The notes beneath the pieces were generated by a model. That model was not told the DNA's origin and ran no database searches. It saw nothing but the letters and a program-made list of their open reading frames with translations. The position numbers and the translations under genes were made by a program. 64,000 nucleotides of DNA from Leptospiraceae bacterium (lineage in GTDB: Bacteria > Spirochaetota > Leptospiria > Leptospirales > Leptospiraceae), in assembly GCA_022402465.1 (NCBI GenBank), contig JAKRSH010000007.1, forward strand, positions 1 to 64,000. The letters are read 5' to 3'. Shown here piece after piece: positions 19,554-27,496 of this stretch (position 1 is the stretch's first letter; each line of letters starts with the position of its first letter).

Positions 19554-20861
19554 TTAAATTTCTAAAGAGTAAATTCCTAGGGGCTTGAGTCTACCACGAA
19601 CGATAACCTCGCCTATAGATTTTCTTTGAATATTGACCTTGAGCTGAGATTCTAATTCTTCTGATATAATAACTTTTGCATTGTACTCTTTGGTAAGAGA
19701 TTCAAGTCGAGAAGCAACATTGACTGCATCACCTAAGACAGTGTATTCCATTTGACCAGATGATTCAACATTTCCAGAAAAAACAACTCCTGCGTGAAGT
19801 CCAATTCCAATCTCTATAGGAACTAAATTCTTAGAAATTCTATCTTGGTTGAAAATCTTCAACTTATTCTGCATATCAAGGGCACAAAGAACTGCTTTTT
19901 CGATTTCAATTTCATTTCCACGACTTTGTGGAACACCAAATACTGCCATAACAGCATCCCCTACAAATTTATCCAAGGTTCCACCATGAGCAAAAATACT
20001 ATTTAACATTAGGCTTCGGTATTCAGCAAGAAACCTTGCTAGTTCTTCTGTATCCATCTCCTCAGATAAGCTAGTGAATTTTCGAATATCCGAAAAAAGG
20101 ATTACTGCATACTTACGATTGTTAGAAATTACAGACTCTCCTGAATTATTTGTAAGTTCATCAACCACCGAAGGGGAAAAGTATCTGGCTAGAGTTGCTC
20201 GCTTAGATTCAATTTCAATAGACCGAGACAGTAGATTGCGAACTCTAAATACTGCATAAACCATAGATCCGCCAACGACCAAGAAAATGATTGGTTTCTG
20301 AGTAGAATCATTTAAAATAAATCCATCGCCTGTAATATAATCCTTCCAACTATTAGTTAATGGAATTCCTATATTCAAACCATAAATTAGTAAAACAAGA
20401 TAACTTACTATAGCAAGGCTTAAAGCGAAAACTAAGGGGCGAACCTTAAATTCCAGAGAAGCAAGAGAAACTGGTATCAGAAAATAAAAGAGCAAAGGAT
20501 TCTTTAATAAAAAGGCAAAATTCTCAGGATATTCAATCCTCCAATAGTAAACGGAGATTCCTATAATTAAAATAAAATCAAAAATGATTGTGAGATAATT
20601 CGAAATACCAATAAGGAATGATGCCTTGCATCTATAGATTACATAAGTATGAAGCAAAGTAACTGCTATAAAAAGAAATAAGGCAGTAAAATTTGGTAGG
20701 ATGTAATCCGCTCTTTCAAATGTATTGCTGATAATAGGAAAGCTGAGTGCAAGAATAAATAAATATCGAATTTGGTTGACTTTCTTTAATCCGAAATCTT
20801 GCTCTTCTTTAATTAAACTCTGTGTTGTATTCGAAATCTCATTCGCCATAAATGTATTCAT
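19554..20861 (-). CDS. Membrane class III adenylate cyclase
   Basis: This 435-residue protein has about six hydrophobic helices (residues 27-205) followed by a class III cyclase domain from about residue 245. Metal-binding aspartates are in FSDIRKF and GDAVMAVFG. The purine-specifying lysine is in LDKFVGD, and the second specificity position is Thr (YTVLGDAVN) rather than Asp. Lys plus Thr is the pattern of class IIIb adenylate cyclases, a subgroup that includes bicarbonate-responsive enzymes. The expected product is cAMP. It lies 35 bases downstream of perR in the same direction, so read-through from the perR promoter is possible. No good ribosome-binding site is seen at the ATG. Confidence 0.9.
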   Translation of the reverse strand: MNTFMANEISNTTQSLIKEEQDFGLKKVNQIRYLFILALSFPIISNTFERADYILPNFTALFLFIAVTLLHTYVIYRCKASFLIGISNYLTIIFDFILIIGISVYYWRIEYPENFAFLLKNPLLFYFLIPVSLASLEFKVRPLVFALSLAIVSYLVLLIYGLNIGIPLTNSWKDYITGDGFILNDSTQKPIIFLVVGGSMVYAVFRVRNLLSRSIEIESKRATLARYFSPSVVDELTNNSGESVISNNRKYAVILFSDIRKFTSLSEEMDTEELARFLAEYRSLMLNSIFAHGGTLDKFVGDAVMAVFGVPQSRGNEIEIEKAVLCALDMQNKLKIFNQDRISKNLVPIEIGIGLHAGVVFSGNVESSGQMEYTVLGDAVNVASRLESLTKEYNAKVIISEELESQLKVNIQRKSIGEVIVRGRLKPLGIYSLEI

Positions 20862-20896
20862 TCAGAGCAAATTAGATTAGCAAGAATTTTTGTTGA

Positions 20897-21328
20897 TTAA
20901 TACTTTCCTTTGAGTGTAACAATCAAAGAAGGTTGAGAAATTTCTTTCCCAGTTTTCTTGAGGAAATCTTCTCTTAGATTTTCTTGGACTCTCTGTTCTA
21001 GTTCTGGATCTAAATCGATATCTATGATCTGCCCTGTTGCCTCATCCAAGGCATGGTGGTGGTGGTCGAGATTGGAATCATAAAACATTTTGCCAGACTT
21101 GAGTTCTAAGGTGCCAATGACGCCCTTTTCAACAAATAATTTCAAATTATTGAAGATAGTCGCTCTGCTAGCATGTGGAAAATGAGAATTGATAAGTCCA
21201 AAAACTTCATCCGCTGTTAAATGTTGGGGTTTGGAAAGCAGAAGATGTGCCATCTCTAAACGCTGTGAAGTGGAACGAATTCCAGCAGCATCCAATCGTC
21301 TCCAAGTTTTTTCATATTTTGGATCCAA
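20897..21328 (-). CDS. perR: Peroxide-responsive Fur-family repressor PerR
   Basis: PerR represses peroxide-defence genes until metal-catalysed oxidation of its iron-site histidines. The 143-residue protein has a winged helix (residues 15-75, SRATIFNNLKLFVEKGVIG) and the Fur dimerisation domain. Likely regulatory metal ligands are H36 (KPQHLTAD), D84, the 89-92 histidine run (DHHHHALD) and D103. The protein has no cysteine at all, so it lacks the usual structural Cys4 zinc site; this agrees with what is reported for L. interrogans PerR. The start is a TTG preceded by AGGGAGG. It diverges from ank-katE with Per-box-like sites between. Confidence 0.93.
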   Translation of the reverse strand: MDPKYEKTWRRLDAAGIRSTSQRLEMAHLLLSKPQHLTADEVFGLINSHFPHASRATIFNNLKLFVEKGVIGTLELKSGKMFYDSNLDHHHHALDEATGQIIDIDLDPELEQRVQENLREDFLKKTGKEISQPSLIVTLKGKY

Positions 21329-21363
21329 AAGCCAAACCTCCCTACTTCATACAAACTCATATC

Positions 21364-21378
21364 TTAGACTGATTCCAA
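21364..21378. promoter_or_regulatory. Candidate Per box 1
   Basis: TTAGACT-G-ATTCCAA has the 7-1-7 inverted-repeat geometry of Fur/PerR boxes (Bacillus consensus TTATAATnATTATAA). It lies 36-50 bases upstream of the perR TTG and would suit autoregulation. Confidence 0.5.
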
Positions 21379-21411
21379 TTTGAAAGTCCATCTTTCTTGA
21401 AACAAGCTTTT

Positions 21412-21426
21412 TTAGACTCAATCTAA
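21412..21426. promoter_or_regulatory. Candidate Per box 2
   Basis: TTAGACT-C-AATCTAA is a 7-1-7 inverted repeat with one mismatch. It sits inside a longer dyad (TTTTTTAGA then TCTAAAAAA), just upstream of the TTGACT element of the ank-katE promoter. It is the best of the three sites. Confidence 0.62.
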
Positions 21427-21432
21427 AAAAAG

Positions 21433-21460
21433 TTGACTTTTCATCGTCCCATTTTAGACT
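21433..21460 (+). promoter_or_regulatory. Candidate promoter of ank-katE
   Basis: TTGACT (21433-21438) and TAGACT (21455-21460) are separated by 16 bases and resemble sigma70 -35 and -10 elements. The second element overlaps Per box 3, so bound PerR would block RNA polymerase. Confidence 0.45.
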
Positions 21461-21468
21461 AAGTATAA
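21454..21468. promoter_or_regulatory. Candidate Per box 3
   Basis: TTAGACT-A-AGTATAA shares the exact left half-site of boxes 1 and 2 and has one mismatch in its symmetry. A fourth, looser copy with a two-base spacer (TTAGGAT-TT-ATTCTAA, 21470-21485) follows immediately before the ankyrin gene's AAAGGAG site. Confidence 0.55.
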
Positions 21469-21499
21469 ATTAGGATTTATTCTAAAAAAGGAGATCGGG

Positions 21500-22075
21500 A
21501 TGGAAATACTGAGCAATTCCAATTCTAAACCAGACAAAGCCAAGAATAAGGAAGCAAGTAGCCTTGCTTGGGAAGTATATAAGAAATCATTTTCCTACCC
21601 GGAAGACGGATTTGAAGAAATGCTTGCTGCGATCAGGGCTGGAGATACCCACAAGGTTTTAACAATTTTGCAGAACTGCCACATCTACCAAAAAAATGAG
21701 AAAGGCTATTCTGCTTTGATGATAGCTTCGTACAACAACCAATTGGAAATTGCTAAGCTGCTTTTAGATGTCGGAGCTGATCCGAACTCTATTGACCAAG
21801 CTGGTAATTCCATACTTATGGGCGCAAGCTTCAAGGGTCACTCTGAAATGATTAAATTACTTATCAGTTATGGTGCAGATCCTAATTATATCAGCCCCAA
21901 AGGACAAAATGCACTGCAAATGGCAACCATGTTTGGACGCAAAGAAGTTCTCGAAATTTTGCAACCTGATCAGAACCCAAGAACTAAAGATAGAATTCTA
22001 TCTTGGTTTCAGTATTTATTTTCCTTCATTCGCAAGGAAGACTCATTCAAAGCAAATAAGGAGGCAATAAAATGA
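21500..22075 (+). CDS. Ankyrin-repeat protein of the catalase operon
   Basis: This is a 191-residue protein without a signal peptide. It contains about four ankyrin repeats between residues 35 and 155: [20 protein letters not shown], then [20 protein letters not shown], then [20 protein letters not shown]. In Leptospira, and in Pseudomonas and Campylobacter with other ankyrin proteins, such a gene accompanies a catalase and is thought to help haem loading or catalase activity. The start has a strong AAAGGAG site. The stop overlaps the katE start by four bases (ATGA at 22072-22075), so translation is coupled. Control by PerR is inferred from the upstream boxes. Confidence 0.9.
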   Translation: MEILSNSNSKPDKAKNKEASSLAWEVYKKSFSYPEDGFEEMLAAIRAGDTHKVLTILQNCHIYQKNEKGYSALMIASYNNQLEIAKLLLDVGADPNSIDQAGNSILMGASFKGHSEMIKLLISYGADPNYISPKGQNALQMATMFGRKEVLEILQPDQNPRTKDRILSWFQYLFSFIRKEDSFKANKEAIK

Positions 22076-23499
22076 GCAAAAAAATATTAACAACCGCAGG
22101 CGGACAACCTGTAGCAGAAAACCAACACAGCCTAACAGCTGGTAAAAATGGACCCATCTTAATCCAAGATACACATCTGATTGAGAAGCTTGCTCATTTT
22201 AATCGAGAGCGAATTCCAGAAAGAGTCGTTCATGCAAAAGGTGCTGGAGCTTATGGAACTTTAACAATCACTAAAGATTTGAAGGATTATACTATAGCTT
22301 CCGTGTTTTCTGAAGTGGGCAAAAAAACAGATCTATTCTTACGATTCTCAACAGTTGCTGGCGAAAAAGGATCAGCAGATACAGAAAGAGATCCAAGAGG
22401 CTTTGCTATCAAGTTCTACACCGAACAAGGAGTCTGGGATGTTGTAGGAAATAACACTCCAGTATTCTTTGAGAGAGATCCATCTAAGTTTCCTGATTTT
22501 ATCCACTCTCAGAAAAGGGATCCAGTTACAGGTTACAAAAATCCAGTAAGAATGTGGGACTACTGGTCTAAGTCTCCGGAGGCTATGCACCAAATTACTA
22601 TCCTTTTCAGTGATCGTGGAATTCCTGATGGTTACAGATTTATGAATGGGTACGGATCGCATACTTTTGGATTTTGGAATGCAAAACAAGAAAGATTCTG
22701 GGTAAAGTTCCATTTCAAAACAAAGCAAGGCATCAAAAATCTTTCACCTGAAAGAGCAGCAGAGCTTGCAGGAACAGATCCAGATTATGCAACTAGAGAT
22801 CTATTTGAAGCTATCCAAAGAAAAGAATTTCCTCAGTGGAAGGTCTGTGTGCAGATTATGCCTGAAAAGGATGCTGAAAAATACAAAGTGAACCCTTTTG
22901 ATTTAACAAAGGTATGGTCACATAAGGATTATCCATTGATCGAAGTGGGTATTATGGAACTACATACCAACCCAAGGAATTACTTTGCAGAAGTCGAGCA
23001 GGCTGCATTTTCACCATCCAACATGCCACCTGGTATCTCAGCATCTCCAGATAAAATGCTACAAGGCAGATTATTTGCTTATCCGGATGCCCAAAGATAT
23101 AGACTAGGTGGTAACTTTCAAATGATTCCTGTAAACCGTTCTAGAAGTCAGGTCAATACTTACCAAAGAGATTCCGTTCGCTTCGATGATAATTATGACT
23201 ATGATAACTATGAGCCAAATGGTTTTGACGGACCTGTCCAAGATACAAGTGTTGCAGAGCCTGCCTTGAAAATTTCTGGAGACGCTGATAGATACAATAG
23301 CCACAAGGATAACAACGATTATAGCCAAGCTGGTGATTTGTATAGAATGCTAAAACCAGAAGAACATGAAAGAATGACTTCAATCATTGCATCAACCATG
23401 AAGGGAATACCTCAGTCCTTAGTGGAAGCAAATGTTGAACATTTTAAGAAATGTGACCCTGAGTATGGAAAGAAAATTGCTGATAAAGTAAAAAAATAA
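22072..23499 (+). CDS. katE: Haem catalase
   Basis: This is a 475-residue monofunctional haem catalase of the small-subunit type (2 H2O2 to O2 and water). The distal histidine lies in [15 protein letters not shown], the catalytic asparagine in [15 protein letters not shown], and the proximal haem tyrosine in [15 protein letters not shown]. No signal peptide is visible at the N-terminus. The gene is translationally coupled to the ankyrin gene, and the pair diverges from perR. This is the arrangement known in pathogenic Leptospira, where peroxide induces the catalase through PerR. A strong intrinsic terminator follows. Confidence 0.97.
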   Translation: MSKKILTTAGGQPVAENQHSLTAGKNGPILIQDTHLIEKLAHFNRERIPERVVHAKGAGAYGTLTITKDLKDYTIASVFSEVGKKTDLFLRFSTVAGEKGSADTERDPRGFAIKFYTEQGVWDVVGNNTPVFFERDPSKFPDFIHSQKRDPVTGYKNPVRMWDYWSKSPEAMHQITILFSDRGIPDGYRFMNGYGSHTFGFWNAKQERFWVKFHFKTKQGIKNLSPERAAELAGTDPDYATRDLFEAIQRKEFPQWKVCVQIMPEKDAEKYKVNPFDLTKVWSHKDYPLIEVGIMELHTNPRNYFAEVEQAAFSPSNMPPGISASPDKMLQGRLFAYPDAQRYRLGGNFQMIPVNRSRSQVNTYQRDSVRFDDNYDYDNYEPNGFDGPVQDTSVAEPALKISGDADRYNSHKDNNDYSQAGDLYRMLKPEEHERMTSIIASTMKGIPQSLVEANVEHFKKCDPEYGKKIADKVKK

Positions 23500-23532
23500 T
23501 CTTTCGAATCAACGATCATCTTTCAAGCATTC

Positions 23533-23565
23533 AGCCTTTCTGCAATAAGCAGGAAGGCTTTTTTG
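23533..23565 (+). terminator. Rho-independent terminator of ank-katE
   Basis: AGCCTTTCTGC and GCAGGAAGGCT form an 11-bp stem (one G-T pair) around the loop AATAA, followed by a T run. It lies 34 bases after the katE stop. Confidence 0.85.
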
Positions 23566-23842
23566 TTAGGGATTAGAAAGGTTGGAAATTTAATTTAAAG
23601 GGATCCAACAAAGTAGTAATCTACAATATTTGAGGAAAGAATTGAATAAAAAAATTACATTCGTATTACTTATTTAGCGAAGATTTTAAATTTGAATTAC
23701 TGTAAGTCTAGCTGCATCTTTAAATATTCATGATTTTTTATTCTATATTTAATCAAAATTAATTGCATAGTTACAAACAAAAATTAGTCTAGGTCTCTTT
23801 GAGGGTTTCGCACCAAACCCAAATTAAACAGAGAGGTAACTT
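23566..23842. other. Intergenic region with a 5'-leader hairpin
   Basis: These 277 AT-rich bases contain no gene. Near the right end, GGGTTT (23803-23808) and AAACCC (23815-23820) form a hairpin. It is enclosed by TCTCT (23794-23798) pairing with AGAGA (23830-23834). The outer strand covers part of the GAGAGG ribosome-binding site of the next gene, so a folded leader could limit its translation. Confidence 0.35.
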
Positions 23843-24793
23843 ATGAGACATATTATTTTTAGCATTTTGCTAAGCCTTGTTTTGCACCCCATAACTGAGG
23901 CCTTAGCCACTCCACAGCCTATCGAAGCAACCAAACTCTACAATCCTTCCCGTTGGGAAGATGGAACCATTGATTTAACAAATGCAGGTTCCTCAAATAT
24001 CCCCACTAGCCTAACGGTACTTCAAAACAACTCCACCTTCGTAGGCGATGTGGGGAATTCAGGAAACCATGTTTCCGTTCTTTACTACAATGATCTTGAA
24101 ACTTCTACTACCACACCTAAGGTGGTTTGTATCTTCCGAGGAGGTGCCGATCAAAGTAGACCATATTCAACTGTATTTATGAAAAATTCCAATCCAACTT
24201 GTAATATCGCTGCAAATATAGCTCAACGAAACAAAGGTTTGGTTTATAAAAATCCGAAATGCTACACGGGAGATAAAGTCCCAGCAGCTGGGGTAAGTCT
24301 TCCTGCTTATTACAATGCAAACCCAGGAAATTATCCTATAACTACCCCTGTCCCTCTTGCCGCTGGTGCAAAAAATATTCGCATGAAACTAGACCATGGT
24401 GACAGCACATCTTGCAATACTCCTGCAAGCTGTTGCGGGGATGTAGCTTCTGTCTTAGCCAAGACTACTATTGCAGCGCAATTGGACATTCAATCCAACC
24501 CCCCACCTGGACCTGCACCCGTCGTAGTACAGGATCTAACTTACACAGCAAAAGCATCCGCTCCGAGTGGATTGAAGATACAGTATTTAATCGGAGGAAG
24601 ATCCGTGGTAGTTACCTACAATTCAGGCAACAATATACTAACAACTACGTTTCCTGTTGGAACTACATCGTCTTCAATAAATACGACGATTAACTCATCT
24701 CCTGCATCGAATACCTTGGTATCATCTACCATCTCTGGAAATCCGAACAATCCTCAGACGGCACCAGCTGGACCATTTACACTAAAGCCTTAG
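23843..24793 (+). CDS. Secreted protein of unknown function
   Basis: This 316-residue protein has a clear signal peptide (MRHIIFSILLSLVLHPITEA, cleavage probably after ALA at residue 26). The mature part is rich in Ser, Thr, Pro, Asn and Gly. A Cys-containing middle region (TSCNTPASCC near residue 195) suggests disulphide bonds. A proline-rich hinge (SNPPPGPAPVVVQDL) separates it from a beta-rich C-terminal domain. No known family is recognised. It should be periplasmic, surface-exposed or released. A good AGAGAGG site precedes the ATG. It is followed after 21 bases by a lipoprotein gene in the same direction and may be co-transcribed with it. Confidence 0.7.
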   Translation: MRHIIFSILLSLVLHPITEALATPQPIEATKLYNPSRWEDGTIDLTNAGSSNIPTSLTVLQNNSTFVGDVGNSGNHVSVLYYNDLETSTTTPKVVCIFRGGADQSRPYSTVFMKNSNPTCNIAANIAQRNKGLVYKNPKCYTGDKVPAAGVSLPAYYNANPGNYPITTPVPLAAGAKNIRMKLDHGDSTSCNTPASCCGDVASVLAKTTIAAQLDIQSNPPPGPAPVVVQDLTYTAKASAPSGLKIQYLIGGRSVVVTYNSGNNILTTTFPVGTTSSSINTTINSSPASNTLVSSTISGNPNNPQTAPAGPFTLKP

Positions 24794-24814
24794 GAGAGCA
24801 CTCGAAAGATAGGC

Positions 24815-26032
24815 ATGGTAAAATTTCGATTCCAAGCTAAATACTCAGACCTACCTATCTTTCTTAGTTTGGCTTTTATCTACCTACTATTGTTCTCCTG
24901 CAAGGCAGAAAAGCTCAACAATCCTTGTGATCCAAACTCGGATGCATTCTTAGAGTCATTGGCATTGAATTGGATACTAGGGAACTCTTCTCCTTTTTGT
25001 GGATACGGAAGAGTTCTTGAACCGAAGATGAAACCCACAACTGGGACTTTTTTGATTGCCTCAACAGGAGGGGATCTTTGGTTCAGTAGGTCTAATTCTT
25101 TAGGCAATTGGACCAAATTGGAGAACATCGATGGAACAGGAACAAAGGATTTATTCAGCCTAGCCCTGGGAATAAACCGAATTGTTGTTTCTAGTCAAAA
25201 CCAAGCTGTTTACCATGCTTCTAGAAATAATTTTGCCTCATCTTCCACTTGGATTGAATCTATTTTGCCCACTGTTGGAGGAATACCTCAAAGCTTAGAA
25301 AAAATCGCATCTGGCCAGAGCGTTTTTTTTACGGGAGGAGATGCTGTTAGTGATAATAGATATCTAAGCAATGATTCCGCATCTCTTTCCTGGAATATAA
25401 TCGCAGATCCTCCTTCAACAGAAGTTTATAGAAATTTTGATTCTCTTTTGTTTACACGAGGTGTTTTTGTAAGTTGTTTTATTAATTCAAATGAAAAGAT
25501 CTGGTATTCCCAACCCGCTAACGCAATCCCTACTGCCTTTGTGGATTTGGTTCTTCCTCAAGTGGGGGAATTTGTAAATTGCACAAGCAATTCAAAAAAC
25601 GATAAAATAATTGCCGTGAGTACAGGTCTTACGAATAGCCAGAGAGTTTACCTTTACTCAGGAGAATTAGGCTCTGGTTCCTGGTCTGCTCTTATCTCAA
25701 CTACCTCGGGATTTAACTCAGGTGGGATTGCTTTTTCCATCTCGGAAGCTGGAGAGGGAAAAGTAGTGATTGGATTTAGGGATTTTGATTCCTCTCCTGT
25801 GAACAATTTAATTTACTCCCTCGATGACGGGCTCAGTTGGAATTTAGGAACCAACATCCCTTCCTCAAACTACAATGGCATCGCCTACGGGGATGGATAT
25901 TTTGTACTTTCTGATACAGGAAATACGAAAGCCGTATTCAACTCTGTGAAAGGAGACCTAAGCAATTTTGTATCCTCCCCACCACTGAGTGGGACTCTCC
26001 GGGATGTAATTTTTATACCTGATGAAGAGTGA
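24815..26032 (+). CDS. Propeller-like lipoprotein with NPCD N-terminal motif
   Basis: This 405-residue protein has a signal sequence ending in the lipobox LLLFSC (Cys near residue 29). Directly after it comes NNPCDPNSDAF and, 27 residues later, SSPFCGYG. The same NPCD...P-CG module follows the lipobox of the lipoprotein at 43743-44849. The rest is built of beta-rich repeats with WSRS/WSxxL patterns (LWFSRSNSLGNWTKL; NLIYSLDDGLSWNLG) that resemble photosystem-assembly or sialidase-type propeller blades (DDGLSW). The function is unknown; it is probably exposed at a membrane surface. AGATAGG lies just upstream of the ATG. Confidence 0.75.
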   Translation: MVKFRFQAKYSDLPIFLSLAFIYLLLFSCKAEKLNNPCDPNSDAFLESLALNWILGNSSPFCGYGRVLEPKMKPTTGTFLIASTGGDLWFSRSNSLGNWTKLENIDGTGTKDLFSLALGINRIVVSSQNQAVYHASRNNFASSSTWIESILPTVGGIPQSLEKIASGQSVFFTGGDAVSDNRYLSNDSASLSWNIIADPPSTEVYRNFDSLLFTRGVFVSCFINSNEKIWYSQPANAIPTAFVDLVLPQVGEFVNCTSNSKNDKIIAVSTGLTNSQRVYLYSGELGSGSWSALISTTSGFNSGGIAFSISEAGEGKVVIGFRDFDSSPVNNLIYSLDDGLSWNLGTNIPSSNYNGIAYGDGYFVLSDTGNTKAVFNSVKGDLSNFVSSPPLSGTLRDVIFIPDEE

Positions 26033-26040
26033 CAGATCAG

Positions 26041-26070
26041 AAGGATTGAGGTTCCATCTGAATCCCTTTT
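26041..26070 (+). terminator. Possible terminator after the lipoprotein gene
   Basis: AAGGATT and AATCCCTT can pair with one bulged base around a loop of about 13 bases, followed by TT and a weak T tract. It sits 9 bases after the stop codon and before the chemosensory cluster promoter. Confidence 0.35.
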
Positions 26071-26170
26071 GCTGTTCATTTACTTAGGTTTCGATTTGAA
26101 TTTTTGTGGTTAGAATGGAATTCTTTTTCTTATTACTCTGAAAAATCTTTAATAAGGTATCACTTTGTTC

Positions 26171-26199
26171 TTGCTGCCCTTAAAGATGGATTTTATATA
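26171..26199 (+). promoter_or_regulatory. Candidate promoter of the chemosensory cluster
   Basis: TTGCTG (26171-26176) and TATATA (26194-26199) are separated by exactly 17 bases, as in sigma70 promoters, and lie 35 bases upstream of the cheR-like start codon. Confidence 0.45.
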
Positions 26200-26233
26200 A
26201 GAAAAAGTAAATGTGCCACCAAATGGAAATAAG

Positions 26234-27496
26234 ATGCAAATGAGTTCAAGGGATTATGCACTTCAATTTCAAAATTATTTAGAAGAAAAAACAGGCCTCA
26301 TTCTCTCGAATCAGGCTAAATGGGAAGAGTTGATAAAAAAATATTCAACTTTAGAATTAGAATCCTTTTTAGAAAGAATTCAGCAAACTTCATCAAATTT
26401 TTCTTTATCAAATAATTCAGATTCTTTTGAATTATTTTGGCAGAAAGCTTATCAGCTTCTAAATATTTCTGAAACATATTTCTATAGAGATCCAGAGCAA
26501 TTGGATACAATTATTTTTGATGTTTTAGCTGCCCAAATCCAATCTAGCCCCAAGACTAAACTAAGAGTTTGGAGTGCAGGTTGTTCCAAAGGAGAGGAAG
26601 TATATACTTTAGCAATTTTATTACAAATCCTTAAAGAAAGTCGCTTTCCTGAGTTAGACTTTAGTGTTAAAGGAACAGATATCCAGGTACCGTCCATTCA
26701 ATGGGCTAAACAAGGTAAATATGAGCCATATTCCGTCAGATCCGATTTACCATCGTATTTTAAAAGGTTTTTAGAATTCAAAAAAGGCAACTATTTCATT
26801 CATCCCATGATTCAGAAATTAGTTTCCTTTCATTCAAGTAATCTATTAGAACCAACACAGGATAAATACCATCTTATATTTTGTAGAAATGTGATGATTT
26901 ATCTTTCCGATAGACAAAAGGTTAAAATTTTAAATCATTTTTCTAATGCTTTATTGCCTAATGGAATTTTGGTAACGGGTCATTCTGAAGTGGGTAGCCA
27001 ACTTCCCAATTGTTTTTCCACAAGACATATTCCTAAAAAGACTACCTATTATCTCTTTGATGAGTCAAAAGATAGTAAAAATTCTAGGGAGGCTATAGAT
27101 ATTTTAACCCAAGAAGCATTATTCGTAAGTAAGCTAGGAAAAATTCCAGAAAGTCCTTTAACTATCATTAATAAAGATACTCAAACTTCCAAAAGAGATC
27201 TAAAATCGAATCAAATTTTTAAAATTTTAGAGCAAGATACCACAGTTTCCTATCCAGAATCTATAGAATCCAAAATGAGATTGCTCAAACAAGCTATATA
27301 TTTAGATCCCGAAGATATTCATTCTTATTACGAACTTTCATCTTTGTTGTGGGAAATTGGAGAGAGAGAACAGGCAAAAATATACCAAACAAGAATTAGA
27401 GTTCTTGTAAAGAACAATCCAATAGTCGTCGATAAATGGAAGGAGACAAAAGAATGGAATCTGGAATGGGAAGCATATTTGAACGAAGATCTATAG
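26234..27496 (+). CDS. CheR-type receptor methyltransferase with C-terminal TPR-like segment
   Basis: CheR enzymes methylate receptor glutamates using S-adenosylmethionine. The protein has an N-terminal helical CheR domain, the ETYFYRDPEQ segment, the SAM-binding WSAGCSKGEEVYTLAILL, and the family motif HLIFCRNVMIYLSDRQKV. After about 130 linker residues there is a TPR-like segment near the C-terminus (YLDPEDIHSYYELSSLLWEI). A C-terminal TPR is a feature of WspC-type CheR proteins. The ATG at 26234 has GGAAATAAG just before it; an in-frame GTG at 26213 is less likely. It is the first gene of a same-strand cluster and overlaps the next gene by 43 bases. Confidence 0.9.
   Translation: MQMSSRDYALQFQNYLEEKTGLILSNQAKWEELIKKYSTLELESFLERIQQTSSNFSLSNNSDSFELFWQKAYQLLNISETYFYRDPEQLDTIIFDVLAAQIQSSPKTKLRVWSAGCSKGEEVYTLAILLQILKESRFPELDFSVKGTDIQVPSIQWAKQGKYEPYSVRSDLPSYFKRFLEFKKGNYFIHPMIQKLVSFHSSNLLEPTQDKYHLIFCRNVMIYLSDRQKVKILNHFSNALLPNGILVTGHSEVGSQLPNCFSTRHIPKKTTYYLFDESKDSKNSREAIDILTQEALFVSKLGKIPESPLTIINKDTQTSKRDLKSNQIFKILEQDTTVSYPESIESKMRLLKQAIYLDPEDIHSYYELSSLLWEIGEREQAKIYQTRIRVLVKNNPIVVDKWKETKEWNLEWEAYLNEDL

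Noticed and set aside
23104-23383. Minus-strand frames rich in Ile, Val, Tyr and His inside katE
   Set aside because: They lie antisense to conserved catalase sequence and resemble no protein.
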